Assembly: GCA_965116625.1 (NCBI GenBank) | Contig: OZ220717.1 | Coordinates: 2,170,001-2,234,000, forward strand | DNA length: 64,000 bases | DNA from: VXNE01 sp965116625 | GTDB taxonomy: Bacteria; Pseudomonadota; Gammaproteobacteria; Pseudomonadales; Azotimanducaceae | Direction of reading: 5' to 3' | Shown here: positions 1-8,397 of the stretch, piece by piece | Layout: each line of letters starts with the position of its first letter | Position numbering within the stretch: the stretch's first letter is position 1 | Notes under the pieces: model-generated | The model's database searches: none | What the model was told of the DNA's origin: nothing | What the model saw: the letters and a program-made list of their open reading frames with translations, nothing else | Translations under genes and position numbers: made by a program

Positions 1-226
1 TGAACCCGGTCGACGGACGGCGGAACCGCCAGTTCCGCGGCGAGTGGGCACGGGTGCCGAAGAAGCCGGGAGCGAAGGATCGGGGGATCCGAGCTTCGGC
101 GCCGCAGGAGCGGCAGCGTAAAACGCATCGGTTGGGTTTTCGCGCATCGCGCGACTTTTCGGACGGCCGAGAGGCCATGCGGCAACGCAGTCCGGACTGC
201 CCATCAACACTTAGCAGCTTCTCGAG
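1..226. other. Left edge, no gene assigned
   Basis: No recognisable protein or RNA gene is seen. One frame is open from base 3 onward and could be the tail of a gene starting left of the window, but its translation matches no family I know. A strong terminator follows at 227, so some rightward transcript probably ends here. Confidence 0.4.
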
Positions 227-266
227 AGCCGGAGGCGGCCAGTGCGGGCGCCTCCGGCTTTCTATT
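227..266 (+). terminator. Rho-independent terminator
   Basis: An 11-bp perfect stem (227-237 pairs with 249-259, AGCCGGAGGCG with its complement) encloses an 11-base loop and is followed by a T-rich run TTTCTATT. It would end a rightward transcript entering from the left and insulate the integrase promoter just downstream. Confidence 0.8.
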
Positions 267-324
267 GTCCGCGCGAAGGCGCTGCGACCGCGCGCAACTT
301 CTTGAAACAGCTTGGGAAAAATTT

Positions 325-376
325 AGCGCATGCTAAACGCAGGGTCGTTGACCGCGTGCGGAACGGGCCCTATTTT
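325..376 (+). promoter_or_regulatory. Promoter of the integrase operon with upstream AGCGCATGCT site
   Basis: The -35 is TTGACC (348-353), the spacer is 17 bases, and the -10 is TATTTT (371-376). AGCGCATGCT (325-334) starts exactly 23 bases before the -35 and lies within the palindrome TTAGC-GCAT-GCTAA (323-336). The same 10-mer with the same 23-base spacing recurs before promoters at 2858 and, on the minus strand, 22953. This suggests one activator serves all three. Confidence 0.75.
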
Positions 377-433
377 CGATCCGATGGACGATCGAATCGA
401 CAGTGCCGGCGCCCTTCCCCGCTGCCGCGGATC

Positions 434-1339
434 GTGCTCCGGGCATTGGCGGGGCGCGCGGGGACGAAGGCGTTGAGGCCGCTCAACTGGGATCTCCAGC
501 GGCTGGTCCGCGAGCATCGCGGCGGCTCGTTCTCGACCCGCCGCGCGCGCTCGCACGTGCTGGCGCAGGCGGCGGACACGCTCACCGACCTTGGCTTCAG
601 GGGGCTGCGCGCGAAGGGCCTGAAGGAGAAGCACATCCGGGCGCTGGTGGTCGAGTGGCGGCGGCAGGGCCTCGCGGCCGGGACGGTCAAGAACCGCATG
701 GCGCACCTGCGCTGGTGGGCCGAGAGGGTCGGCAAGCCGGGCGTGGTCAAGGCCGACAACGCGGCCTACGGCATCGCGGACCGTCGCTACGTCACCAACG
801 AGGACAGGAGCCGCGAGCTCGATCCCGAGCGGCTTGCACGGGTCGGGGACGAGCACGTCCGGATGTCGCTGCGGCTGCAGGCGGCATTCGGACTCCGGCG
901 GGAGGAGGCGATCAAGTTCCAGCCGCGGTACGCGGACCGGGGCCAACGGATCGTGCTGAAGGCGTCCTGGACCAAGGGCGGCCGGGCGCGGGAGATTCCG
1001 GTGCGCAACGCGGCCCAGCGCGAGGCGCTGGACGCGGCGCGGCGGCTCGCGAAGGGCGGCTCGCTGATCCCGCCGGGGCGCAGCTACGTCCGGCAGATGA
1101 AGACCTACGAGCGGCAGACGGCAGCGGCCGGATTGGATGCCCCGCACGGCCTGCGCCACGGCTATGCGCAGCGGCGCTACGCGGAGCTCACCGGCCGCAG
1201 GTGTCCGGCGGCGGGCGGCCCGCGCGTCCGCGACCTCGACAGCGCGGAACGGGCCGCCGACCGGCGCGCGCGCCTGGCGATCGCGCGCGAACTCGGGCAT
1301 GGACGCCCCGAAGTCCTGGCGACCTACTGTGGTTCGTAG
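434..1339 (+). CDS. Tyrosine recombinase, ICE integrase-domain protein
   Basis: This is a DNA strand-exchange enzyme of the Integrase_1 / Phage_int_SAM_2 type often carried in PFGI-1-class ICEs. The N-terminal half is a helical core-binding domain. The C-terminal half keeps the full catalytic set: Arg in GLRREEA, Lys in ASWTKGG, HxxR in HGLRHGY, His in ELGHGRPE and the nucleophile Tyr in LATYCG near the end. At about 301 residues it has usual family length. GTG 434 is the first in-frame start after the promoter at 348-376; TTG 446 is possible. It begins a two-gene operon with the 1371 gene. Such integrases may not be the main att recombinase, which could lie outside the window. Confidence 0.8.
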   Translation: MLRALAGRAGTKALRPLNWDLQRLVREHRGGSFSTRRARSHVLAQAADTLTDLGFRGLRAKGLKEKHIRALVVEWRRQGLAAGTVKNRMAHLRWWAERVGKPGVVKADNAAYGIADRRYVTNEDRSRELDPERLARVGDEHVRMSLRLQAAFGLRREEAIKFQPRYADRGQRIVLKASWTKGGRAREIPVRNAAQREALDAARRLAKGGSLIPPGRSYVRQMKTYERQTAAAGLDAPHGLRHGYAQRRYAELTGRRCPAAGGPRVRDLDSAERAADRRARLAIARELGHGRPEVLATYCGS

Positions 1340-1370
1340 CGGTCATGGGGCGGGCGAGCGAGGCGAACGG

Positions 1371-2846
1371 ATGAGCCGGGCGGAAGCCGGATCGCCGCCG
1401 GCGATGCCCGACGGCGGCAACGGCGTGCCGATCGACGCGCAGGCGGTGGCGGAGGCGCTCCGGAACGTGCGGCGGCTGTTGCGCGAGATGGAGACCGGCC
1501 CGGCATTCCGCAACGGCTGGGAGTACCGGTTCGCCGCCCTTGCCGCCGTCGTGTGGCCGGGGGGTCTCGACAGGCGCCATCTCGCCGATTTGCCGCTGGC
1601 CAGACGCACGCGGAACTGCCTGCGCGATGCCGACCTGCTCTCGGGAACGGCGGCGTTCACGACCGGGGATCTTCTGCTGCCGAATTTCGGCGCGCGCTCG
1701 TACAGGGATCTGCTGGCGGGGATCGACGGCTTTCTCGCGGTGCTCGCGGGGGACCCCGCGGCCTACGTGCCCGTGGCGATCGCGCCCGAACTCCTGGAAC
1801 TCGCGCGGCGAACGGGGACCGGCGAACCCGGGCCGGTGGACAGGGCGAAGCTGGCTGCCGGCCTCGTGAGCGCCGTGGCCATTCTGAGGGCGCGGCTGGA
1901 CCGCGTGGTCGCGGGAATGTCGCCGGGTCAGCGTGCCGCCATGGGCGCGCGGCTGCTCGAGGAGCCCCGGCCGACGTTCGCGGAGATCGGCACGCGGCTG
2001 GGCGTCACCGGCTCGCGGGCGCAACAGCTCTGCGCGGCCGTCGAAAGGCGCGTGCGCCTGGCCGGCGAACGCGAGGCGCAGTTCGCCGCCGCCGTCCTCG
2101 GGAGGGAACTGGGCCATGTCGTCGCTCCGGACGCGCTCCGGCGGCGCGTCGACGCGGCGGTCGGCCGCGAGGACGGGCTTGCCGAGCGCCTGCTGCGGAA
2201 CGCCCTGTACGAACGGATGGGCTACGCGCTTGTGCGCGGCGTCCATCTGGACGCCGCGGCCCGCGCGGTGATCGACGCGGTGCGGGCCGAGGCGAGCCGC
2301 CGGGTCGACGACGCTGGACTGGCGGACGAATCGGCGCTGCTGGCGCTGCTGCCGGACGGCGGCTGGCACAGGCACTGGCGGGTGCTCCGGAGCCACGCCG
2401 GCCTGCGCGCGGTGCACGGGCGGCTGGCGATCGGCCGGGACGGGACGGCGCGGGTCAAGGCGGCGCTGCTGTCGCTGGGACGGCCCGCGACGACCGACGT
2501 GGTCGCGGCCGTCTGCGGGCTGACCGGTGCCTACACGCACGACCGGCTCTCGAAGCTGCGCGGCGTGGTCAGGGGGACGGGCGGCCGGTGGGGGCTGGCG
2601 GCGTGGCTGGACGGCGGGTTCGAGAGCATCCCCGCGGAGATCGCCCGGCGCATCCGCGAGGACGGCGGCGCCACCAGGCGGGAGCGGCTGCTCGCCGAGC
2701 TGCCGGCCAGGTTCGGCGCCCACTTGCACACCGTGCGCGCGTGTCTGCGGGCGCCGATGTTCGTCGTCCGGGACGGCCGGGTCGGCCTCGCGGACGAACG
2801 GCCGGCGCAGCCGACGGGGCGCGACGCCGCGGGCAGCACATGCTAA
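1371..2846 (+). CDS. DNA-binding protein with sigma-region-4-like helix-turn-helix
   Basis: A 491-residue protein starting at ATG 1371, about 30 bases after the integrase gene and probably co-transcribed with it. Residues about 183-230 (MSPGQRAAMGARLL through ERRVRLAGE, containing FAEIGTRLGVTGSRAQQL) look like sigma-70 region 4, the -35-binding helix-turn-helix. No clear region 2 is visible, so it is unlikely to be a complete sigma factor. The rest is helical with a second possible winged-helix stretch near the C-terminus. It might be a transcriptional regulator or recombination directionality partner. The stop codon lies inside the AGCACATGCT site of the next promoter, which couples its end to that control region. 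Confidence 0.55.
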   Translation: MSRAEAGSPPAMPDGGNGVPIDAQAVAEALRNVRRLLREMETGPAFRNGWEYRFAALAAVVWPGGLDRRHLADLPLARRTRNCLRDADLLSGTAAFTTGDLLLPNFGARSYRDLLAGIDGFLAVLAGDPAAYVPVAIAPELLELARRTGTGEPGPVDRAKLAAGLVSAVAILRARLDRVVAGMSPGQRAAMGARLLEEPRPTFAEIGTRLGVTGSRAQQLCAAVERRVRLAGEREAQFAAAVLGRELGHVVAPDALRRRVDAAVGREDGLAERLLRNALYERMGYALVRGVHLDAAARAVIDAVRAEASRRVDDAGLADESALLALLPDGGWHRHWRVLRSHAGLRAVHGRLAIGRDGTARVKAALLSLGRPATTDVVAAVCGLTGAYTHDRLSKLRGVVRGTGGRWGLAAWLDGGFESIPAEIARRIREDGGATRRERLLAELPARFGAHLHTVRACLRAPMFVVRDGRVGLADERPAQPTGRDAAGSTC

Positions 2847-2886
2847 GCACGCGGCCTTTGACAGGTTCCGGGCGAGGCCCTACGGT
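2835..2886 (+). promoter_or_regulatory. Promoter of the AlpA gene with upstream AGCACATGCT site
   Basis: The -35 is a consensus TTGACA (2858-2863), the spacer 17 bases, the -10 TACGGT (2881-2886). AGCACATGCT (2835-2844) begins 23 bases before the -35. CACGCGGC between site and -35 is also found at the leftward promoter near 22950. The promoter starts a transcript with about 130 bases of leader before the alpA-like gene. Confidence 0.75.
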
Positions 2887-3023
2887 AATTGGCGATTGGA
2901 AGGGAGGCGCACCCCCCGCTTTCCAGTCCCGCCGGTGTCGGACACCGTTGTCGGCGGCGAATCGAAATCCGTGTTGCGATGCGGGGGGCCAGGACACGCT
3001 CGACCCATGAGGGAGGCGTACCC

Positions 3024-3263
3024 ATGCGCAACAACCTGCCCCCGATCTCGATCTACCGCCTGCCGGCGGTGCTCGAAGTCACCGGCCTGTCCAAGGCCAC
3101 CATCTACCGGCTGCTCGAACGCGGCGAGTTCCCGCCGCGGGTGAAGCTGTCGCCGCGCTGCGTCGGCTGGCGCGTCGCGGACGTCGACGCCTGGCTGGAC
3201 GAGCGCGCGGCGGCGTCCGGCGTGACGGTGCCCCCGGCGCCGGAGGCGCGGGCGGCCGGCTAG
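3024..3263 (+). CDS. AlpA-family / excisionase-like DNA-binding regulator
   Basis: A 79-residue protein with the MerR-like winged helix of the AlpA (phage P4) family: YRLPAVLEVTGLSKATIYRLLERGEFPP is the recognition region, followed by WRVADVDAWLDER. AlpA proteins activate integrase genes or act as excision factors. ATG 3024 is preceded by GGGAGG at a good distance. It sits alone between a strong promoter and a converging repressor gene. As the only small regulator with its own AGCRCATGCT promoter it is a candidate for the protein that binds that site, but this is inference. Confidence 0.8.
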   Translation: MRNNLPPISIYRLPAVLEVTGLSKATIYRLLERGEFPPRVKLSPRCVGWRVADVDAWLDERAAASGVTVPPAPEARAAG

Positions 3264-3281
3264 GCTCCGCTGCCCGCGTTT

Positions 3282-3305
3282 GCGCGCCGCCGTTGCGCGG
3301 CGCGC
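3282..3305. terminator. Hairpin between convergent alpA-like and repressor genes
   Basis: GCGCGCCGC (3282-3290) pairs perfectly with GCGGCGCGC (3297-3305) around a 6-base loop. There is no T-run on either strand, so it may act with Rho or simply block read-through. It overlaps the stop codon of the repressor gene. Confidence 0.45.
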
Positions 3306-3946
3306 TACGTCGGGCGTCCCTGGAAGACGACGACGCCGCACACCGCGGCGTCCGGTTTCGCCTCGACGATCGGCTCCGGCCAGGCGGGGTTGGCGGCCTT
3401 GAGGAAGCGCCGGCCGTCCTCGACGACGAGCTGCTTGAACGTCGCTGCGCCGTCGTCGGGTCGGCGCACGACCACGAAGCTGCCGTTCTCGGCTGGCGCG
3501 TCGGGATCGACGAAGATGTAGTCGCCGTCGGGGAAGCGCGGCGCCATGCTCTCGCCGGCGACCTGGAGCACGAACGTGCCCGGGCCGCAGGGCAGCGGGC
3601 AATGCAGCCGCTCGGCGGACGCCGGCGGTTCGCGCTCCTCGGTCCACGTCCCCGCCTGCACCCACGAGAGGACCGGATGGCCCGTGGCGGGCGGAAACGG
3701 TCCCGTCTCGAACGGCTGCTCCTCGTTCATCCACCCGGGCGGCTTGCCCATGGCGCGCTCGAGCTTGGCCGCGAGGCGGTCGCCCATGCGGCGCGGGCTG
3801 CCGCTCGGGTAGGGCGTGCCGGCGCGGACGTGGCTGAGGTTGGCCCCGCTGACGGCGGCGCGGCGCGCGAGCGCCGAGACGGAGCCGGCTTCGGCGATCA
3901 GGCGGCCGAGGTTCTTGAGGCGGATGCGGTCGATGTGCCGTGTCAT
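3305..3946 (-). CDS. XRE/S24 repressor, CI/LexA-like, self-cleaving type
   Basis: A 213-residue repressor. Residues 8-45 form a phage-type helix-turn-helix (ALARRAAVSGANLSHVRAG). From about residue 90 the protein is a peptidase S24 domain with the Ser-Lys dyad Ser133 (AGESMAP) and Lys171 (ATFKQLVVEDG), so RecA-stimulated self-cleavage is expected. It is transcribed away from the Cro-like gene at 4075, the layout of a lambdoid CI/Cro switch, and is likely the SOS-responsive lock on element transfer. An S24-fold protein with both dyad residues changed is encoded at 63555. Confidence 0.85.
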   Translation of the reverse strand: MTRHIDRIRLKNLGRLIAEAGSVSALARRAAVSGANLSHVRAGTPYPSGSPRRMGDRLAAKLERAMGKPPGWMNEEQPFETGPFPPATGHPVLSWVQAGTWTEEREPPASAERLHCPLPCGPGTFVLQVAGESMAPRFPDGDYIFVDPDAPAENGSFVVVRRPDDGAATFKQLVVEDGRRFLKAANPAWPEPIVEAKPDAAVCGVVVFQGRPT

Positions 3947-3963
3947 GGTCGGGCCCGGTTAGC

Positions 3964-4026
3964 GCAAAGATAAGCATAGGGTATTTTGCGGGGGTGTTGC
4001 AAGGGTGGATGCATATTTGCTAGTTT
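3964..4026. promoter_or_regulatory. Divergent repressor/Cro-like promoter region
   Basis: This AT-rich gap contains two promoters that share one self-complementary -35, TTGCAA (3997-4002). Rightward: 18-base spacer then TAGTTT (4021-4026). Leftward: 18-base spacer then TATGCT (complement of 3973-3978). Repeated half-sites GCAAA (3964-3968), TTTGC (3985-3989) and TTTGC (4016-4020) flank or overlap the -10 boxes and are candidate operators for the two regulators. Confidence 0.6.
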
Positions 4027-4074
4027 TTATTAGAACGAATAAAAAACAGCATGAAGGACACACGGAGGACACCC

Positions 4075-4311
4075 ATGAAGATGCTCGAGTTCCTGCGCCG
4101 GACCGACAAGCGCGAGCGCGCCGCCGTCGCGGCCGCGTGCGACACGTCGGTCCCCTACCTCTACCAGCTCGCGGGCGGCCACCGCCACGCGAGCGCCTAC
4201 ATGGCGATGCGCCTGGAGGAGGCCACGCGGGACGTGGCCGAGCGGTCGGACGGCCGCGTGCAGGCGGTGCCGCGCCGGTCCCTGGTGCGGCATCCGGAGA
4301 TCTACGATTGA
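4075..4311 (+). CDS. Cro-like helix-turn-helix regulator
   Basis: A 78-residue protein resembling Cro/YdaS-type regulators: EFLRRTDKRERAAVAAACDTSVPYLYQLAGGHRHAS is a helix-turn-helix. ATG 4075 is chosen over ATG 4051 because GGAGGA lies 5 bases before it. It is divergent from the S24 repressor and is the first gene of the rightward transfer operon. Its stop overlaps the TTG start of the next gene, so it probably reports and sets transfer-operon expression. Confidence 0.75.
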   Translation: MKMLEFLRRTDKRERAAVAAACDTSVPYLYQLAGGHRHASAYMAMRLEEATRDVAERSDGRVQAVPRRSLVRHPEIYD

Positions 4312-5000
4312 ACCCGCGGGCGAAACCCGCGAAGGCGGCCCTGCCCGCGCTGGCGCTGGCCTGGGCCGCCGCCGCGGGGCACGCCGCCGAGACCGCCGAG
4401 GTCGCGGTGCGCGACTCGCAGACGTGCGAGAGCGAGCGCCGGGCGGCGGTCTGGAACCTGGCGCCGGCGGACTGGACGCGCTACGAGGCACTCATGCGCG
4501 GGCGGCGCGGGGCCTGGTCCCCGGGCGCCGACCCGCTGCTGGTGCTCGGGGCGCATGCGCGGACCGAGGCGGAGCGGCGGCGCTTCGCGGAGGCGTTCGT
4601 CCTTGCGGAGCACGCGCGCGTGGCGGGCGAGTTCGCCTTCGAGCGGGCGGTGCAGGCCGCCTGGAAGCGGCTGTTTCCCGGGGCGCCCCGGCTGGCGGCC
4701 CCCGCGGGGACGCTTCCCGGCGTCGCGGTGGAGCGCTACGCGTTGGTGGTGGACCGGGACTGCGCGGATTGCGGCCGCCGCGTGCGTTCCCGCGCGGAGA
4801 CCGGGATTCCGGTGGACGTCTACGTGCGCGGGGCGTCCGGCGACGCGGACCTGCGGGCCTGGGCCGCCGAGCAGGCGGTCGACCCGGCGGCGGTGCGCGC
4901 GGGGGTCCTGACTCTGAACCACGGCGACGGCGCGCCCGCGGGCGCGGCGCCCGCCGTCTGGGCGCGGATCGCGGGGCGCGGATGGACGCCGGTCGAATGA
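4308..5000 (+). CDS. ICE protein, TIGR03759 family
   Basis: About 230 residues beginning at TTG 4308, which overlaps the previous stop (TTGA). An N-terminal signal-like stretch (ALPALALAWAAAAGHAAE) suggests a periplasmic protein. The pattern WNLAPADWTRYEALMRGRRGAWSPG followed by PLLVLGAHARTEAERRRFAE is typical of the TIGR03759 conjugation family that precedes TraD in this ICE class. CADCGRRV may form a disulphide. Its biochemical role in mating-pair formation is not known. Confidence 0.75.
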   Translation: MNPRAKPAKAALPALALAWAAAAGHAAETAEVAVRDSQTCESERRAAVWNLAPADWTRYEALMRGRRGAWSPGADPLLVLGAHARTEAERRRFAEAFVLAEHARVAGEFAFERAVQAAWKRLFPGAPRLAAPAGTLPGVAVERYALVVDRDCADCGRRVRSRAETGIPVDVYVRGASGDADLRAWAAEQAVDPAAVRAGVLTLNHGDGAPAGAAPAVWARIAGRGWTPVE

Positions 5001-5034
5001 AGGCGCGGCGGCATCGGGCGGCGGGAGCCCCGCC

Positions 5035-7101
5035 GTGAACGCGCGCCATCCCGTGGAGGCGCTGCTGCGCCCGGCGGCCGAGTTGAACGCGGGGACCGTG
5101 TCGCTGCTCTGCGGCGTGCTCGTCGCGCTCGGCCCCGAGTACTTCATGATGACCCCCGGCGTCGGCTACGGCTCCGCCGCCGCGCTCGGGCTGAACGGGT
5201 GCTGGTGGATCCGCAGGGGCGTGAGGGTCGTGCGCTACCGGCGCAACCTGCGCCGCCGGCGGCGCTGGAGCGTGAGGGCGGACGAGATCCCGGTGCGGCG
5301 CGACCGGCTATTCCTCGGCCGCGGCTTCCGCTGGGGCGAGCGCCACACCCAGCGCCTGCACGACTGCCGCAAGTCGCGCTTCCGCAGGTTCGTCGAGCCG
5401 GGCCGGCTGGTGCGCTGGGCGCACGCGTGCGCCGCCGAGCCGCAGGCGCGGCGGTTCGGGAAGCTCGGGCGGCTGCTGGCCGCCGACGTCCCCGGCAATC
5501 CGCTGCGGGTGCCGCCGGCGGTCGGCGGCACGCCGTGGCTGCACGGGGTGGAGCCGAAGGAGGAGAACGTGCACCTGCCGCTGAAGGACCGCAGCGGCCA
5601 CACGCTGGTGCTCGGCACGACGCAGGTGGGCAAGACGCGCCTGCTGGAGGTCGCGGCGACGCAGGACATCCTGCGCGGCGAGACGGTGGCGGTGTTCGAC
5701 CCGAAGGGCGACGCGGACCTCCTGCGCGCGGTGCACGACGCCTGCCGCCTCGCCGGCCGGGAGGACGATTTCGTGCTGTTCCACCTGGGCTATCCGGACG
5801 ACTCCAGCCGCTACAACGGCGTCGGCCAGTTCCACCGCATCACGGAGGTGGCGTCGCGCATCTCGGGCCAGGTGTCCGGCGAGGGCCAGTCGGCCGTGTT
5901 CCGCGAGTTCGTGTGGCGGTTCGTCAACGTCGTGGCGCGGGCGGTCGTGGCGCTCGGCGAGCGCCCGAACTTCCGCACGATCCAGAAGCACGTGACCAAC
6001 ATCGACGACCTGTGCCTGTCCTACGCGGAGGCGTACTTCGCGGACCGCCCGGACGTGCTGGAAGAGGTCGCGAGGATCGAGGCGCTGCGCGACGAGCCGC
6101 CGAAGCACATGGCGGGCCGGCCGCGGCGGCTGATCGCGTTCGAGCGGGCGATCGTCGCCGGCAATCCCGGCGACGAGGTGCTCGACGGGCTGCGCTCGGC
6201 GATGCGCTACGAGAAGAGCTACTTCGACAAGCTCGTGGCGTCGCTGCTGCCGCTGCTCGAGAAGCTGACGACCGGGAAGCTGGCGGAGCTGGTGAGCCCC
6301 GACTACCCGGCCATGGACGACCCGCGCCCGGTGTGGGACTGGCGCCGGGTGGTGAACCAGCGGCTCGTGGTCTACGTCGGCCTCGACGCGCTGTCCGACG
6401 CGCCGGTGGCGGCGGCGGTCGGCAACTCCATGTTCGCCGACCTCGTGAGCTACGCCGGCGAGCGCTACAAGCACGGCGACGCGCGCGGGCTGCGCGCCGG
6501 GGTGAAGCCGCCCCGGCACGCGGTGGTGGCGCACATGGACGAGTTCAACGAGCTGATGGGCGACGAGTTCGTCCCGCTGGTGAACAAGGGCGGCGCGGCG
6601 GGCGTGCAGGTGACCGCCTACACCCAGACGTTCTCCGACATCGAGGCGAAGACGCGCGACGTGGCCAAGGCGCGCCAGGTGTCGGGCAACTTCAACAGCC
6701 TCGTGATGTTCCGCGTCAAGGACGTGGACACGGCGGCGCTGCTGACGGACCAGCTGCCGACGGTGAACGTGGTGGAGCTGACGCAGATCGCGGGCTACAC
6801 GGACTCGTCGGACCCGGACTCGCCGGTGGATTTCAGCTCCCGGCACGAGGACCGGATCACGAGCACGCGCGCGACCATGCTCGAGCCGCACGACGTCACG
6901 CGCCTGCCGAAGGGCGAGGCGTTCGCGCTGCTCGAGGGCGGCGTGCTGTGGAAGCTGCGCCTGCCGCTGCCGGCGGGCGGGAAGCGCCATCCGTCGGCGG
7001 TGATCGCGAGGCTGGCGGCGGAGATGCGCGAGAACTATCGCCCGGGCGCGTCCCCGTGGGCGGGCGACGCGCGGGAGCCGCGGGAGGCCGCCGATGGCTG
7101 A
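5035..7101 (+). CDS. traD: Conjugative coupling factor TraD, PFGI-1 class
   Basis: The 688-residue type IV coupling ATPase that recruits the relaxase-DNA complex to the secretion channel. Two N-terminal membrane segments lie near residues 20-65. The Walker A motif GTTQVGKT is near residue 193 and the Walker B VVAHMDEFNE near residue 497. A conserved QVTAYTQTFSDIEAK segment follows. Starts at GTG 5035, 35 bases after the preceding gene; its end overlaps the next gene by 8 bases. Confidence 0.92.
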   Translation: MNARHPVEALLRPAAELNAGTVSLLCGVLVALGPEYFMMTPGVGYGSAAALGLNGCWWIRRGVRVVRYRRNLRRRRRWSVRADEIPVRRDRLFLGRGFRWGERHTQRLHDCRKSRFRRFVEPGRLVRWAHACAAEPQARRFGKLGRLLAADVPGNPLRVPPAVGGTPWLHGVEPKEENVHLPLKDRSGHTLVLGTTQVGKTRLLEVAATQDILRGETVAVFDPKGDADLLRAVHDACRLAGREDDFVLFHLGYPDDSSRYNGVGQFHRITEVASRISGQVSGEGQSAVFREFVWRFVNVVARAVVALGERPNFRTIQKHVTNIDDLCLSYAEAYFADRPDVLEEVARIEALRDEPPKHMAGRPRRLIAFERAIVAGNPGDEVLDGLRSAMRYEKSYFDKLVASLLPLLEKLTTGKLAELVSPDYPAMDDPRPVWDWRRVVNQRLVVYVGLDALSDAPVAAAVGNSMFADLVSYAGERYKHGDARGLRAGVKPPRHAVVAHMDEFNELMGDEFVPLVNKGGAAGVQVTAYTQTFSDIEAKTRDVAKARQVSGNFNSLVMFRVKDVDTAALLTDQLPTVNVVELTQIAGYTDSSDPDSPVDFSSRHEDRITSTRATMLEPHDVTRLPKGEAFALLEGGVLWKLRLPLPAGGKRHPSAVIARLAAEMRENYRPGASPWAGDAREPREAADG

Positions 7102-7753
7102 GGCGGCGACCACGCGCACGGAAGCGTCGCTGCCGCGGCGGGAGCGGCGTGGCCGCGTCGCCGCCGCGCTGCACTGCCTGTGGCTGTCGCTCGTGATGTC
7201 GGTGGCGGTCGAGTGGATCGGCATGACCTGGTGGTGGCCGGAGGAAGGCGCCGGGCACGCGGAGAACGTGCTGCGCCGCGAGGCGGGCTACCTGAACGCG
7301 GACTTCCGCCCCGCCGCCGCGCGCGTCCTGGGCGCCGCGGAGCGCGGCTACCACTACGCGTTCGAGTGGACGCGCCTGGGCGAGGGCTTGCGCTGGATCG
7401 GCGGGACGGTGGACGTGGGGGCGTACGTCCGCGCGGCGCTGTTCGCGGTCCAGGTGCTGATGGTGCGAGTGGCCCTGCTGGTCTTCTCGGCCCCGGCGTT
7501 CGCGGTGTCCGGGCTGACCGGGCTGGCGATGGGGCTGACGCTCCGCGACATCCGCCGCTGGTCGGCCGGGCGCGAGTTCGGCGGGCTGTACCACGCCGCC
7601 AAGCGGCTCGCGCCGCGCGCGCTCGCGCTCGCGGCGGTGGTCTACCTCGCGATCCCCGTGTCGGTGCATCCGACCGCGGTGATCGTGCCGGGGGCGGCGC
7701 TGTTCGGCGTCTCGGCGCTGGTCGTGACCGCGTCCTTCAAGAAGTACCTGTAG
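7094..7753 (+). CDS. ICE membrane protein, TIGR03747 family
   Basis: A 219-residue inner-membrane protein placed directly after TraD, as is standard in this ICE class. Hydrophobic segments occur near residues 25-45, 117-150 and 175-212. VMSVAVEWIGMTWWWPEEGAGHAENVL and SFKKYL at the C-terminus match the family pattern. It is thought to act with TraD at the channel base; no enzymatic motif is seen. Confidence 0.85.
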   Translation: MAEAATTRTEASLPRRERRGRVAAALHCLWLSLVMSVAVEWIGMTWWWPEEGAGHAENVLRREAGYLNADFRPAAARVLGAAERGYHYAFEWTRLGEGLRWIGGTVDVGAYVRAALFAVQVLMVRVALLVFSAPAFAVSGLTGLAMGLTLRDIRRWSAGREFGGLYHAAKRLAPRALALAAVVYLAIPVSVHPTAVIVPGAALFGVSALVVTASFKKYL

Positions 7754-7771
7754 GCGGAGGGGCGGGGCGGC

Positions 7772-8014
7772 ATGGACGCGGCGCAGCAGGCGGCGTTCCG
7801 GGGCGCGAACCCCGGCTCGTGGGTGACCGAGGCGAACCTCCTCGCGCTCTGCGCGGGGCTGGTCTGCGCGGTCGCGATCGCGTGGTGCGCGTGGGTCGCG
7901 TTCCACGCCTACAAGAACTGGAGCGGCGGCGGCGCGACCCCCGGCGAGGCCGGCGGCCACGTGCTGCGCGCCGTGTTCCTGACGGTCGTCGTGCTGGCGG
8001 TCGTCACCTGGTGA
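7772..8014 (+). CDS. Small ICE membrane protein, TIGR03758 family
   Basis: An 80-residue protein with two membrane spans (about 23-45 and 66-79) separated by a short charged loop FHAYKNWSGGG. Size, position and topology match TIGR03758. ATG 7772 follows a GGAGGGGCGGGG-like ribosome site. Confidence 0.75.
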   Translation: MDAAQQAAFRGANPGSWVTEANLLALCAGLVCAVAIAWCAWVAFHAYKNWSGGGATPGEAGGHVLRAVFLTVVVLAVVTW

Positions 8015-8037
8015 CAAGCGGAAAAACGGAGTCGAAA

Positions 8038-8397
8038 GTGAACAGGAATCGGATTGGAAACTGGTGGCGGAACCTCCTCGCGGCGTGCGCGGCGGCGGTT
8101 TCCGCCGGGGCGAACGCCGGACTGCCGGACGTGGCCGACCCCTCGACCGGGGCGGTCGACGAGGGCGACTTCATCGGCATGCTGCAGGCGTACGGGCTCG
8201 ACATCGTCGTGCTCGGCGGCCTGGGCCTGTCGGCGGTCGCGCTGCTGGTGGTGGCGAAGAACGTCATCACCAAGTACTCGATGGTGGCCGACAACCGCGC
8301 CACCTGGGGCGAGGTCGCCATGCATGGGGCGGCCGGCGTCGTGCTGCTGGTGATCGTGATCTTCCTCGCCACGCAGTCGGCGACGGTGCTGGCCTGA
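8038..8397 (+). CDS. ICE membrane protein, TIGR03745 family (pilin/VirB2-like)
   Basis: About 119 residues with a signal-like N-terminus ending near AGANAGLPD and two hydrophobic spans (LDIVVLGGLGLSAVALLVVA and VVLLVIVIFLATQS). This is the small two-span layout of pilin-like conjugation proteins. GTG 8038 has CGGAG 7 bases upstream; GTG 8011, overlapping the previous stop, is an alternative. Its stop overlaps the next ATG. Confidence 0.75.
   Translation: MNRNRIGNWWRNLLAACAAAVSAGANAGLPDVADPSTGAVDEGDFIGMLQAYGLDIVVLGGLGLSAVALLVVAKNVITKYSMVADNRATWGEVAMHGAAGVVLLVIVIFLATQSATVLA

Noticed and set aside
323..1300. Minus-strand frame opposite the integrase
   Set aside because: Its length reflects high GC; the plus strand encodes a complete set of recombinase residues.
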